DNA from: Izhakiella capsodis
GTDB taxonomy: Bacteria; Pseudomonadota; Gammaproteobacteria; Enterobacterales; Enterobacteriaceae
NCBI RefSeq assembly: GCF_900115045.1
Contig: NZ_FOVC01000004.1
Coordinates: 186,001-250,000 of the forward strand
Reading direction: 5' to 3'
Length of the DNA stretch: 64,000 nt
In this document: one piece after another, positions 24,847 through 34,544 of the stretch
Layout: each line of letters opens with the position of its first letter
Position numbering within the stretch: position 1 is the first letter of the stretch
Position numbers and translations under genes: made by a program
The notes under the pieces: model-generated
Databases searched by the model: none
Seen by the model: only the letters and a program-made list of their open reading frames with translations
What the model was told of the DNA's origin: nothing

Positions 24847-25731
24847 CTATTGCTGGTCAGATTCTGATAAGTAGTCTTGTGTCTGGCCGAGAAGCGCCAG
24901 TTCCAACAATGCATACCGGTGCTCAACAAAATTATTCACGTTGTTGGCAACCGACAGCTTGAATAACGCTTCCGCGTTATCCTTATCCCCCAGACTTAGG
25001 TAATACTTACCTAAATAGAAGTAGGTTTCACTGAGATGCTCAGCGAGCGAGGTGTTATCCGTTGCGTCCGCCTTGAGGCGTTTCATTAGCGTTTCTTCGC
25101 TAATGTCGCCCAGGTAGAACTCGACAATGTTCCATCCCCATTGATCTCTGACCGCTTTGTCGTAACGCTGCTTTAGCGCTATTTTGGCCTGTTTAGCATT
25201 TATCTCACGCTCCGTGAGATAGAGCCACAAGCTGCGATAAGGATCATTGGGATCGTCTTGATAAAACGCCAGCAGATCATCCTGCGACAATTTATACCGA
25301 CCGCCATAGTAAAGCGCGATGCCTCGGTTTAAACGCGCGTAGTTATAAGTTGGATCAAGCTCAAGTACAGAATCAAACGCTTCGTAGGCAGCATCAAAGT
25401 TGCCGGCCTGCGTTAAATATATGCCTAAGTAATTAAATACTTGAGGCATATCAGGTCTGATGGATAACGCTTGTGAAAAATCATTACGCGCTAAAGCCTC
25501 CAGACCGAGACTATCATACAACACTCCGCGCTCATATAACAGCTGCGCGCGTTCATCATCGCTCAATGCGTGACTGGCAAGAATTTGTTCCATGCGAGCC
25601 AAAATGACTTCCTGTTGCAGCGTCGGTTGTAAAGGAACCGCCAGCACTGCATTTTTACGCCAATTTGCGTTGCTGCAGCCTACCAGCGTTAACGCCGCCG
25701 CAACAACACACAAGCGCAAAAAAGGCTTCAT
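24847..25731 (-). CDS. nlpI: Outer-membrane lipoprotein NlpI (TPR)
   Basis: NlpI is a TPR adaptor lipoprotein that brings the protease Prc to murein endopeptidases such as MepS and helps organise peptidoglycan enzymes. It has 294 residues, as in E. coli. The lipoprotein signal ends in LVGCSN, with Cys19 the lipidated residue; Ser at +2 directs it to the outer membrane. TPR-like helices run from about 60 to 280 (NDFSQALSIRPDMPQVFNYL). The ribosome-binding site is AGGAGTGGGAA. It sits between pnp and deaD as usual. Confidence 0.97.
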   Translation of the reverse strand: MKPFLRLCVVAAALTLVGCSNANWRKNAVLAVPLQPTLQQEVILARMEQILASHALSDDERAQLLYERGVLYDSLGLEALARNDFSQALSIRPDMPQVFNYLGIYLTQAGNFDAAYEAFDSVLELDPTYNYARLNRGIALYYGGRYKLSQDDLLAFYQDDPNDPYRSLWLYLTEREINAKQAKIALKQRYDKAVRDQWGWNIVEFYLGDISEETLMKRLKADATDNTSLAEHLSETYFYLGKYYLSLGDKDNAEALFKLSVANNVNNFVEHRYALLELALLGQTQDYLSESDQQ

Positions 25732-26046
25732 TTCCCACTCCTGAATACAAACAATGGGATAAATTTCAAGTTATCCGCCTGCCTTGCACAAGGTGTCCCG
25801 ACCTCGCAATTAAACGTCACTTTGTCCATTTTAGTTACCATTGTGCTGGCATTTTTAGACTGCCTAAAAAAAGACTTTCATTAACAATCTCAGCCCTCAG
25901 GTAACCATCATGTACATAGGTTATGAAGAGCAATATACCCCGGAATGCGCATCTGGCTTTGTCTAACATTACCAATAAAATTTCTGGGGTTATCAGCTGC
26001 TGTTACTCCAACAAACGGAAAGCACATAAGCAGCTGAGTTATTATA
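25732..26046. other. Intergenic gap between pnp and nlpI
   Basis: 315 bp without a convincing gene. On the minus strand it carries the 3' region of pnp and the promoter of nlpI. An inverted repeat CAGCTGCT/AGCAGCTG (about 26003-26036) lies just after the pnp stop but has a long loop and no T-run, so I do not call it a terminator. I see nothing else. Confidence 0.5.
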
Positions 26047-28164
26047 TTACTCTGTCTCGGGTGTCGACTCTGCCGTTGACGCTTCGCTGGCCTCTTTTAT
26101 GCTCAAACGAATGCGCCCCTGACGATCAACTTCAAGCACCTTAACCGGGACTTCCAGGCCCAATTGCAAATAGTCACCCACTTTTTCAACGCGCTTATCT
26201 GCGATTTGCGAAATGTGAACCAGACCCTCTTTACCACCACCAATAGCGACAAAAGCACCAAAATCAACGATGCGTGTAACTTTACCGTTGTAAATCCGGC
26301 CCACTTCGATCTCTGCGGTAATCTCTTCAATACGACGGATAGCATGTTTAGCTTTATCACCATCGGTAGCAGCGATTTTAACCGTGCCGTCATCTTCGAT
26401 TTCAATGGTGGTGCCAGTTTCTTCTGTCAAAGCACGGATCACCGAACCGCCTTTACCAATCACGTCTTTAATTTTGTCCGGATTGATGCGGATCGTGTGA
26501 ATACGCGGTGCGAACTCAGAGATATCACCACGATGTGTGCTAATCGCCTGCTCCATCACACCGAGGATATGCAGACGAGCACCCTTTGCCTGATTAAGGG
26601 CAACCTGCATGATTTCACGGGTGATACCTTCAATTTTGATATCCATCTGCAGCGCACTGATACCTTCACGGCTACCCGCTACTTTGAAATCCATATCGCC
26701 GAGATGATCTTCATCACCGAGGATATCGGACAGAACAACGAAATTGTCACCTTCTTTCACCAGACCCATAGCGATACCGGCTACGGCCGATTTAATCGGT
26801 ACGCCTGCATCCATCAATGCCAGCGAAGCGCCGCAGACAGAAGCCATTGAAGAAGATCCGTTAGATTCAGTGATTTCAGACACCACGCGAACAGTATAAG
26901 GGAAAGCTTCCTGCTTAGGCATTACCGCCAGCACGCCGCGTTTTGCCAGGCGACCGTGACCGATTTCACGGCGTTTTGGTGAGCCGACCATACCCGTTTC
27001 ACCAACTGAGTATGGAGGAAAATTATAATGAAACAGGAAGCTATCAGTGCGCTCGCCCATCAACTCATCAAGATTTTGTGCATCACGAGCGGTTCCCAGC
27101 GTGGCCGTAACCAGCGCCTGAGTCTCACCTCGAGTAAACAGCGCAGAGCCATGAGTACGTGGTAATACGCCGGTACGTACGTCCAGACCACGAATCATGT
27201 CTTTTTCACGGCCATCAATACGCGGCTCGCCACGTAATACGCGACTACGAACTACGTTTTTCTCAATGGCATGCAAAATCTCACCCAGCTCGTTTTCGTC
27301 CAGGGCCTCGTCTTCTGCTAACAACGCGGCAATCACTTCGGATTTAATCGCGCCAATCTGCTCATAGCGGGCCTGCTTGTCGGTGATGCGATAAGCGTCG
27401 CTAAGGCGAGATTCAGCTTGGGCGGCAACACGAGCATTCAGTGCGTCATTAACAACTTCAGGTTGCCAGTCCCAGCGGGGTTTACCAACTTCAGCAACCA
27501 GTGAATTAATATTGTCGATAACAACCTGCTGTTGCTCGTGGCCGAAAACTACAGCACCGAGCATTTGCTCCTCGCTCAGCAGTTCAGCTTCAGACTCAAC
27601 CATAAGCACTGCGCCCTTGGTACCGGCAACAACCAGGTCGAGTTTGCTGTGAGCCAGTTCTTCAACTGTCGGGTTCAATACGTACTGATCGTTGATATAG
27701 CCAACGCGTGCAGACCCTATCGGACCATTAAAAGGAATACCGGAAAGGGACAGCGCTGCAGAAGCACCAATCATGGCAACAATATCAGGATTGACCTGCG
27801 GGTTAACCGAAACCACAGTGGCGATAACCTGCACTTCATTCACGAAGCCTTCAGGGAATAGCGGGCGAACAGGACGATCGATCAAACGAGCAATCAGCGT
27901 TTCACCTTCGCTGGGACGGCCTTCACGACGGAAAAAGCTACCGGGAATGCGACCAGCAGCATAGGTACGCTCCTGATAGTTAACTGTTAACGGAAAAAAG
28001 TCCTGTCCTGGCTTAGCTTTTTTCTGACCAACGACTGTCACAAATACGGCGGTGTCATCCATGCTGACCATTACGGCAGCAGTAGCCTGGCGAGCCATCA
28101 TACCGGTCTCAAGAGTGACGGTATGCTGACCATACTGAAATTTACGTACAATTGCGTTCAGCAA
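26047..28164 (-). CDS. pnp: Polyribonucleotide nucleotidyltransferase (PNPase)
   Basis: PNPase is the trimeric 3'-5' phosphorolytic exoribonuclease of the degradosome, also a partner of small RNAs. It has 705 residues (711 in E. coli, the difference lying in the acidic tail). Two RNase PH domains with an alpha-helical linker are followed by the KH domain (IGKGGSVIRALTEETG, about 565) and the S1 domain (GKVTRIVDFGAFV). The start is TTG at 28164, as in E. coli, behind AAGGAT. The leader hairpins upstream fit RNase III-dependent autoregulation. Confidence 0.98.
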   Translation of the reverse strand: MLNAIVRKFQYGQHTVTLETGMMARQATAAVMVSMDDTAVFVTVVGQKKAKPGQDFFPLTVNYQERTYAAGRIPGSFFRREGRPSEGETLIARLIDRPVRPLFPEGFVNEVQVIATVVSVNPQVNPDIVAMIGASAALSLSGIPFNGPIGSARVGYINDQYVLNPTVEELAHSKLDLVVAGTKGAVLMVESEAELLSEEQMLGAVVFGHEQQQVVIDNINSLVAEVGKPRWDWQPEVVNDALNARVAAQAESRLSDAYRITDKQARYEQIGAIKSEVIAALLAEDEALDENELGEILHAIEKNVVRSRVLRGEPRIDGREKDMIRGLDVRTGVLPRTHGSALFTRGETQALVTATLGTARDAQNLDELMGERTDSFLFHYNFPPYSVGETGMVGSPKRREIGHGRLAKRGVLAVMPKQEAFPYTVRVVSEITESNGSSSMASVCGASLALMDAGVPIKSAVAGIAMGLVKEGDNFVVLSDILGDEDHLGDMDFKVAGSREGISALQMDIKIEGITREIMQVALNQAKGARLHILGVMEQAISTHRGDISEFAPRIHTIRINPDKIKDVIGKGGSVIRALTEETGTTIEIEDDGTVKIAATDGDKAKHAIRRIEEITAEIEVGRIYNGKVTRIVDFGAFVAIGGGKEGLVHISQIADKRVEKVGDYLQLGLEVPVKVLEVDRQGRIRLSIKEASEASTAESTPETE

Positions 28165-28179
28165 AATTTTATCCTTACT

Positions 28180-28302
28180 TCATGGCAGAAAATACGCGTT
28201 CGCGCTCTGCCGTGGATTTCAAAATCTTCTGGTGCATCCTCGCGACTAATGACAGCCTTCAATCTTCAAGAGTTAAAGTCTCTCATTAGCCGCGCGAATC
28301 TC
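28180..28302 (-). promoter_or_regulatory. pnp leader hairpins (RNase III processing region)
   Basis: Two stem-loops lie between rpsO and pnp. One is GGCAGA/TCTGCC near 28183-28210. The longer one pairs CGCGACTAATGA (about 28241) with TCTCATTAGCCGCG (about 28278-28293). In E. coli the long pnp leader hairpin is cut by RNase III and PNPase then represses its own mRNA. The pairing is seen; the processing is inferred. Confidence 0.65.
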
Positions 28303-28365
28303 TGCAACATAAGATCACCCATGCAACAATACATTAGTTTGCTTTGAATTGCTGCCGGTTACTCG

Positions 28366-28393
28366 AAAAAAGGGGCCATGATGGCCCCTTTTT
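28366..28393. terminator. rpsO terminator (bidirectional shape)
   Basis: AAAAAAGGGGCCAT and ATGGCCCCTTTTT form a 12-13 bp stem with a 1-3 nt loop and T-runs on both strands. It stands 67 bp after the rpsO stop and before the pnp leader, as the rpsO t1 terminator does in E. coli. Confidence 0.92.
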
Positions 28394-28459
28394 AGTAAAA
28401 CTGACATAAATCCGAAAACGCCACTATGTATTGCGCTGAATACGTCGGGTTATTAAGAC

Positions 28460-28729
28460 TTAGCGACGCAGACCCAGGCTCTGAATCAGGCTTGAATAAC
28501 GTGCAACGTCTTTACGTTTTAGATAGTCCAGCAGCTTACGACGCTGAGATACCATGCGCAGCAGCCCACGGCGGCTGTGATGGTCTTTTTTATGCTCAGA
28601 AAAATGACCCTGCAGGTGATTTATCTGGGCAGTCAGCAGGGCAACCTGAACCTCGGTAGAACCACTGTCGTTGGTGCCACGACCGTATTTAGCAACGATC
28701 TCGGCTTTAGCTTCTACGCTTAGAGACAT
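28460..28729 (-). CDS. rpsO: 30S ribosomal protein S15
   Basis: S15 binds 16S rRNA helices 20-22 early in 30S assembly and represses its own translation by trapping the ribosome on its mRNA. It has 89 residues from ATG 28729, the exact E. coli length (MSLSVEAKAEIV to SLGLRR). A longer in-frame start upstream is not used. It is followed by an intrinsic terminator and pnp. Confidence 0.99.
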   Translation of the reverse strand: MSLSVEAKAEIVAKYGRGTNDSGSTEVQVALLTAQINHLQGHFSEHKKDHHSRRGLLRMVSQRRKLLDYLKRKDVARYSSLIQSLGLRR

Positions 28730-28909
28730 AGTAAACTCCGTTATAAGTGAATGATGGTGGCCGATCTCTAATTCAGCACACCTTGTTTGGGGCCGCCGTA
28801 TTCTACTCTGCGTTTCTTGCGATAGCAAACGTGGAAACTGACATGACCTTCAGCATCCAATGAGCGTTTATTATTGTTTCTTCGAAAGCTATCTCACCTC
28901 AGCCAGCAC

Positions 28910-29857
28910 TCAGGAAGTCAAAGCCTCAACCACCAACCGACGGGGGGCAACACGCCCGAAGTCATCTATTTCCGCCATGCCGATAAAATTACCACCATCG
29001 CCTTCAGTGACCCGAACCAGACCACAAGGTGGTATGCCAGGTACCTTAACAGGCTGCCCCTGCTTAAAGTATACGGCGACCGAAGGCTGAATATTAACCT
29101 CGGGCAGGCTGGCCGCCGGGCTATCCATTGACATCAGAAGCGTATCGAGATGGATATAAGGTGAGCACCCACTTTCATCTGCTTCATTAAGAATTGAATG
29201 TAATTGCTCAAGCGTAATCATCTTTTCAACAGGATAGTTTGCCACCTGCAGACGACGTAACATAGTTACATGTGCTCCGCATGCCAGCTTTTCCCCGAGG
29301 TCGTCAATAATCGTGCGAATATAAGTCCCTTTAGAGCAGTGAATTTCCAGCTCCAGCTCTTCAGCCTCATGACGAATAAACACCAGTTCATAAACGGTAA
29401 TTGGCCGCTCTTCACGCGGAACCACAATGCCCTCACGCGCATATTCATACAGTTTACGCCCCTGAAACTTTAGCGCAGAGAACATCGAAGGCATCTGCAG
29501 TGTGTCGCCGCGAAAACTATTCAATGCCTCTTGCAACTGAGAATCACTAAATGTTAGCGGGCGCTCACTAACTATTTTACCATCAGCATCTGAAGTATCT
29601 GTACGCTGACCAAGACGAGCAATCACTCGATAGCGCTTATCCGAATCCAGCAGATAGCGAGAGAATTTAGTGGCTTCTCCTAGGCAGATCGGCAGCATAC
29701 CGGTTGCAAGTGGATCTAATGCGCCTGTGTGCCCCGCTCGATTGGCGTTATAGATACGTTTTACTTTTTGCAGCGCGTCGTTTGAAGAGATTCCCTGCGG
29801 CTTGTCCAGCAACAGTACGCCATGAACGTCACGCCCACGGCGGCGAGGACGGCTCAT
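28910..29857 (-). CDS. truB: tRNA pseudouridine-55 synthase TruB
   Basis: TruB isomerises U55 in the T-loop of tRNAs and acts as a tRNA folding chaperone. It has 315 residues (314 in E. coli). The catalytic Asp is in GHTGALDPLATG (about residue 48), and a C-terminal PUA-like domain ends GRVAPRRLVVE. ATG 29857 shares a base with the rbfA stop (TGATG) and follows GGGAGGAG, so the genes are translationally coupled. Confidence 0.98.
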   Translation of the reverse strand: MSRPRRRGRDVHGVLLLDKPQGISSNDALQKVKRIYNANRAGHTGALDPLATGMLPICLGEATKFSRYLLDSDKRYRVIARLGQRTDTSDADGKIVSERPLTFSDSQLQEALNSFRGDTLQMPSMFSALKFQGRKLYEYAREGIVVPREERPITVYELVFIRHEAEELELEIHCSKGTYIRTIIDDLGEKLACGAHVTMLRRLQVANYPVEKMITLEQLHSILNEADESGCSPYIHLDTLLMSMDSPAASLPEVNIQPSVAVYFKQGQPVKVPGIPPCGLVRVTEGDGGNFIGMAEIDDFGRVAPRRLVVEALTS

Positions 29858-30264
29858 CACTCCTCCCTGGAGTTGTTGTCGTCGCGATTAACCCGACGCG
29901 CATCATCACTGCGAATAACTGAACTGACCAGATTAGACATACGCATCCCTTCGATCAGGGAATTATCATAAAAGAAGGTCAGTTCAGGCACGATGCGCAA
30001 ACGCATTGCTTTGCCCAGCAGCGTTCGAATATAGCCCGAAGCTTCTTTCAGCGCTTTCAGGCCATTTTTTATGGCGTCTTCATCCTGGTCATTCAAAAAG
30101 GTCACAAATACTTTTGCATAAGCCAGGTCACGTGAAACTTCAACACCGGAAACTGTTACCATCATACCCAAACGCGGATCTTTGATTTCGCGCTGTAGAA
30201 TGATAGCAATCTCTTTTTGCAGCTCCTGTGCTACGCGCTGCGGGCGACCAAATTCTTTCGCCAT
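29857..30264 (-). CDS. rbfA: Ribosome-binding factor A
   Basis: RbfA is a KH-fold protein that binds the 30S subunit during late maturation of 16S rRNA and is important in the cold. It has 135 residues from ATG 30264 (MAKEFGRPQRVAQELQKEIA), against 133 in E. coli. The ATG at 30276 is an alternative, but the family N-terminus fits 30264. It lies in the infB-rbfA-truB operon, 66 bp after infB. Confidence 0.98.
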   Translation of the reverse strand: MAKEFGRPQRVAQELQKEIAIILQREIKDPRLGMMVTVSGVEVSRDLAYAKVFVTFLNDQDEDAIKNGLKALKEASGYIRTLLGKAMRLRIVPELTFFYDNSLIEGMRMSNLVSSVIRSDDARRVNRDDNNSREE

Positions 30265-30330
30265 AATTACCTCCAAATAATTAGGAGGCCGAGCGGCCTC
30301 CCAAAAGTATTGTTGTCATGCTCAGCGTGA

Positions 30331-33009
30331 TTATTCAATCATGCGCTTAATTTCAATTATTTCAAACACTTCTATCATGTCACCTGCGCGAACGTCATTA
30401 TAGTTTTTCACGCCGATACCACACTCCATACCGTTACGCACTTCATTTACGTCATCTTTAAAGCGACGCAGGGACTCCAGCTCGCCTTCATAAATAACAA
30501 CGTTTTCACGCAGTACACGGATTGGATTATGACGCTTAACCAAGCCCTCGGTTACCATACAGCCAGCAATAGCGCCGAATTTTGGCGACTTAAATACATC
30601 GCGAACTTCAGCCAGGCCAATGATCTGCTGTTTATACTCAGGCGCCAGCATTCCGCTCATAGCCGCTTTAACTTCATCGATGAGATGATAGATGACTGAG
30701 TAGTAACGCAGATCCAGACTTTCTGCTTCAATTACCCGCCGCGCTGACGCATCGGCACGCACGTTAAAACCAAGTATAATCGCGTTGGAAGCTGCCGCAA
30801 GCGTTGCATCGGTTTCAGTGATACCACCGACACCGGAACCAACGATTTTCACTTTCACTTCGTCAGTTGAAAGTTTAATCAGCGAGTCAGCAATCGCCTC
30901 GACAGAACCCTGAACGTCCGCTTTTAGGACGATATTGAGCTCAGAGACTTCACCTTCAGACATGTTAGCAAACATGTTCTCCAGTTTAGATTTCTGCTGA
31001 CGCGCCAGCTTAACGTCGCGGAACTTGCCCTGACGATACAGAGCAACTTCGCGCGCTTTCTTCTCATCACGCACAACCGTTGCTTCATCACCAGCAGCAG
31101 GCACACCTGACATACCGAGAATTTCGACCGGAATGGAGGGGCCTGCCTGCGTAACTTCACGCCCCAGTTCATCACGCATTGCACGCACACGACCGTACTC
31201 AAAACCACACAGCACGATGTCGCCTTTATTAAGCGTGCCTTCACGGACCAGTACGGTGGCAACCGGACCACGACCCTTATCGAGGAAAGACTCAATGACC
31301 ACCCCGCTGGCCATACCACTGCGAATGGCGGTCAGCTCCAGAACTTCGGCCTGCAGCAGAATGACCTGCAGCAGATCATCAATTCCTGTCCCTGCTTTGG
31401 CTGATACGTTGACAAACATATTTTCGCCGCCCCACTCTTCAGGAACGATGCCATACTGTGTCAGCTCATTTTTAACGCGGTCTGGATCGGCTTCAGGTTT
31501 ATCGATTTTGTTGACGGCAACCACAACAGGCACGCCGGCCGCTTTCGCATGCTGAATTGCCTCGATAGTTTGCGGCATCACGCCATCATCTGCGGCAACC
31601 ACTAACACAACGATATCCGTCGCCTGTGCACCACGAGCTCGCATCGCGGTAAAAGCAGCATGACCGGGGGTATCGAGGAACGTGATCATCCCATTTTCGG
31701 TTTCGACGTGATAGGCACCAATATGCTGTGTAATACCACCGGCCTCACCAGATGCCACCTTAGTGGAGCGAATATAGTCAAGCAGTGAGGTTTTACCGTG
31801 GTCAACGTGACCCATAATCGTAACCACCGGTGCACGGGATTCCATCGCAGCGCCGGTGTCACGGTCGCTCATCACCGCCTCTTCCAGCTCATTTTCACGG
31901 CGCAGGATCACTTTATGCCCCATCTCTTCAGCAACCAGCTGTGCTGTTTCCTGATCGATGACCTGATTAATAGTCGCCATTGCCCCCATTTTCATCATTG
32001 CTTTGATGACCTGGGAGCCTTTTACCGCCATTTTATTTGCCAGTTCAGCAACAGTAATAGTTTCACCGATGATAACGTCACGGTTTACAGCCTGTGCAGG
32101 TTTATTAAAGCCCTGTTGCAAGGTGCTGCCTTTACGATGCTTACCGCCTTTGCCGCCGCGAATAGCGGCTCGGGCTTCTTCACGATCGGTTTTCGCTTCC
32201 GCGTGTTTGTTGCCTTTTTTGGCACGAGCTGGTTTTGCACTACGACCGTGCGAACGGCCACCTTCAACCTCACGGTCGTTCTCATCTTCGGCCTGCCGGG
32301 CATGCTGCGAGGTAGTAACGTGATAATCCGTCTCCTCCTCAACTTCAGCTTTTTCCCACTCACCGGCTTTTTCTTCGGCCAGACGACGAGCTTCCTCAAC
32401 AGCCTTTTTGGCGTTTTCTTCTAGTTTGCGACGAGCTTCTTCTTCCGCTTTTCGCTGCAGCTCAGCCGTTTCGGCTTCCAGACGCGCCTTTTCGGCTTGG
32501 TTCATTCGGGTTGCTTCGTCGATAGGTTGATTGCTCACTTTACTTTTTTCCGCTGCCTCACGTTTGGCTTTTACTGCAGCCTCACGCCTGGCTTGCTCTT
32601 CAGCGTCACGCTTCGCTTTCTCATCTGCTTCGCGTCTGGCTTGCTCTTCCGCCTCACGTTTAGCCTGTTCTTCTGCTTCACGCTGTGCCTGAGCTTCAGC
32701 TTCTGCCTGCTCAGCATCAGCTGCATCGCCCTTGACATAAGTACGCTTTTTACGCACTTCAATTTGTACCGACTTACTTTTACCCCCTGACCCGGGAATA
32801 TTCAAGGTGCTGCGCGTTTTGCGTTGCAACGTTAGTTTACTACCGTTGCTGTGATCACGGCTAAGATGAGTCAATAAGGTCTCTTTTTCTTGTTGGCTTA
32901 CAGAGTCATTTTCAGACTTGCGGATCCCCGCTTCAGCAAACTGCTGTACCAGGCGTTCTACCGGGGTCTGAATCTCTGCAGCCAGGGATTTTACGGTTAC
33001 ATCTTTCAT
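30331..33009 (-). CDS. infB: Translation initiation factor IF-2
   Basis: IF-2 is the GTPase that brings initiator tRNA-fMet to the 30S subunit and drives subunit joining. It has 892 residues (890 in E. coli). The IF2_N domain (1-50) is followed by a long charged linker rich in KREAEEQARREA-type repeats (about 90-215), a second IF2_N-like domain, and the G domain with GHVDHGKTSLLD, DTPGHAAF and NKID, then domains II-IV. Internal starts giving shorter IF2 forms exist in E. coli; I did not assign them here. The initiator tRNA gene metY lies upstream in the same unit. Confidence 0.98.
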   Translation of the reverse strand: MKDVTVKSLAAEIQTPVERLVQQFAEAGIRKSENDSVSQQEKETLLTHLSRDHSNGSKLTLQRKTRSTLNIPGSGGKSKSVQIEVRKKRTYVKGDAADAEQAEAEAQAQREAEEQAKREAEEQARREADEKAKRDAEEQARREAAVKAKREAAEKSKVSNQPIDEATRMNQAEKARLEAETAELQRKAEEEARRKLEENAKKAVEEARRLAEEKAGEWEKAEVEEETDYHVTTSQHARQAEDENDREVEGGRSHGRSAKPARAKKGNKHAEAKTDREEARAAIRGGKGGKHRKGSTLQQGFNKPAQAVNRDVIIGETITVAELANKMAVKGSQVIKAMMKMGAMATINQVIDQETAQLVAEEMGHKVILRRENELEEAVMSDRDTGAAMESRAPVVTIMGHVDHGKTSLLDYIRSTKVASGEAGGITQHIGAYHVETENGMITFLDTPGHAAFTAMRARGAQATDIVVLVVAADDGVMPQTIEAIQHAKAAGVPVVVAVNKIDKPEADPDRVKNELTQYGIVPEEWGGENMFVNVSAKAGTGIDDLLQVILLQAEVLELTAIRSGMASGVVIESFLDKGRGPVATVLVREGTLNKGDIVLCGFEYGRVRAMRDELGREVTQAGPSIPVEILGMSGVPAAGDEATVVRDEKKAREVALYRQGKFRDVKLARQQKSKLENMFANMSEGEVSELNIVLKADVQGSVEAIADSLIKLSTDEVKVKIVGSGVGGITETDATLAAASNAIILGFNVRADASARRVIEAESLDLRYYSVIYHLIDEVKAAMSGMLAPEYKQQIIGLAEVRDVFKSPKFGAIAGCMVTEGLVKRHNPIRVLRENVVIYEGELESLRRFKDDVNEVRNGMECGIGVKNYNDVRAGDMIEVFEIIEIKRMIE

Positions 33010-33033
33010 GCTGTTCCTTCCTGCTACAGTTTA

Positions 33034-34521
33034 TTACGCGTCGTCACCGAACCAGCAAATATTGCGTGCAGCCATAATTAGTGCGCCGGCTTTCTCATCG
33101 TCAAGCCCTTCAATATCTGTCAGATCGTCGACTCCCTGTTCGGCAAGATCTTCCAGCGTACAAACGCCTTTTGCTGCCAGAGTGAATGCCAGAGTACGAT
33201 CCAATCCTTCGAGGTTCAGCAGATCTTCCGCAGGTTTGTTATCGCCCAGGCTTTCTTCCTGTGCCAGCGCGAGGTTAGTCAACGCACTTTTCGCACGTTC
33301 ACGCAAGGCTTCTACGGTATCTTCGTCCAGACCATCGATTTCCAACAATTCATTGATGGGCACATAAGCCAGTTCCTCCAGTGAGGAAAAACCTTCGTCG
33401 ACAAGCGCCGTAGCGAAATCTTCATCAATGTCGAGGTGTCTGGTGAAAGCATCAATTGCCGCGTGCGCTTCAGCCTGATGTTTAGCCTGAAGATCGTCGA
33501 CGGTCATCACGTTCAGTTCCCAACCACTCAGTTGCGATGCTAAACGGACGTTCTGGCCATTACGACCAATTGCCTGAGCCAGATTTCCGGCCTCTACGGC
33601 AATATCCATGGTGTGATTATCTTCATCCACCACGATAGAAGCGACATCCGCTGGCGCCATCGCATTGATAACGAACTGCGCCGGGTTGTCATCCCAAAGT
33701 ACGATGTCGATACGCTCACCACCAAGCTCACTGGACACCGCCTGAACGCGTGCACCACGCATGCCTACGCAGGCACCAACTGGATCAATCCGTTTATCAT
33801 TCGTTTTCACTGCAATCTTGGCACGTGAACCTGGATCGCGTGCAGCCGCCTTAATTTCAATGACTTCCTCGCCGATTTCAGGCACTTCGATGCGGAAAAG
33901 TTCAATCAGCATCTCCGGGCGTGAACGACTGACAAACAGTTGAGCACCACGCGCTTCCGGACGTACAGCGTAAAGAATACCCCGAATACGGTCGCCAGGA
34001 CGGAAGTTCTCTCGCGGCAGCATATCTTCACGAATGATGACAGCTTCAGCGTTATTACCTAAATCCAGAGTGATATTGTCACGATTTACTTTCTTCACCA
34101 CGCCAGTGATGATATCACCTTCCTGCTCACGGAACTGGTCTACGACCATAGCGCGTTCAGCCTCACGCACTTTCTGCACGATGACCTGTTTGGCAGTCTG
34201 CGTGGTGATACGATCAAAGGTTACAGATTCAATCTGATCCTCGACATAATCGCCAAGGTTGAGGTTTTCATCCTCAAACTGTGCGGCTTCCAGCGTGATT
34301 TCACGCGTCGGCTGGGTCACTTCCTCAACGATCAGCCAGCGGCGATAGGTATCAAAGTCACCACTTTTACGATCAATGCTGACACGTACGTCTATTTCTT
34401 GTTGATACTTTTTCTTGGTCGCTGTTGCCAGAGCGCTCTCCAGAGCCTCGAAGATCTTCTCACGGGGCAGAGCTTTCTCGTTGGATACGGCTTCAACGAC
34501 AGCTAAGATTTCTTTATTCAT
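33034..34521 (-). CDS. nusA: Transcription termination/antitermination factor NusA
   Basis: NusA binds RNA polymerase and modulates pausing, intrinsic termination and rRNA antitermination. It has 495 residues from ATG 34521, the E. coli length. Order: N-terminal polymerase-binding domain (1-130), S1 (about 135-200), KH1/KH2 (about 200-345), and two acidic repeats AR1 and AR2 (about 360-490, LLEIDGLDEDTVEALRERA and LTDIEGLDDEKAGAL). It lies in the rimP-nusA-infB operon, 23 bp after rimP. Confidence 0.99.
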   Translation of the reverse strand: MNKEILAVVEAVSNEKALPREKIFEALESALATATKKKYQQEIDVRVSIDRKSGDFDTYRRWLIVEEVTQPTREITLEAAQFEDENLNLGDYVEDQIESVTFDRITTQTAKQVIVQKVREAERAMVVDQFREQEGDIITGVVKKVNRDNITLDLGNNAEAVIIREDMLPRENFRPGDRIRGILYAVRPEARGAQLFVSRSRPEMLIELFRIEVPEIGEEVIEIKAAARDPGSRAKIAVKTNDKRIDPVGACVGMRGARVQAVSSELGGERIDIVLWDDNPAQFVINAMAPADVASIVVDEDNHTMDIAVEAGNLAQAIGRNGQNVRLASQLSGWELNVMTVDDLQAKHQAEAHAAIDAFTRHLDIDEDFATALVDEGFSSLEELAYVPINELLEIDGLDEDTVEALRERAKSALTNLALAQEESLGDNKPAEDLLNLEGLDRTLAFTLAAKGVCTLEDLAEQGVDDLTDIEGLDDEKAGALIMAARNICWFGDDA

Positions 34522-34544
34522 CCTGGTTAGCCTCAATTCTGACT

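Noticed and set aside
25990..26040. CAGCTGCT/AGCAGCTG repeat after pnp as a terminator
   Set aside because: The loop is about 19 nt long and no T-run follows.
28200..28395. A confident SraG sRNA call between pnp and rpsO
   Set aside because: Position and a two-way terminator fit, but I could not match the sequence itself, so I left it as a possibility.
31798..32424. 208-codon plus-strand frame opposite infB
   Set aside because: The low-complexity charged region of infB leaves the complementary frame free of stops; there is no independent support.
32560..32700. Repeats near 32.6 kb as a possible repeat array or CRISPR
   Set aside because: The units are imperfect, lie in frame inside infB and code for the charged helix; there are no spacers. 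No CRISPR array was seen anywhere in the window.
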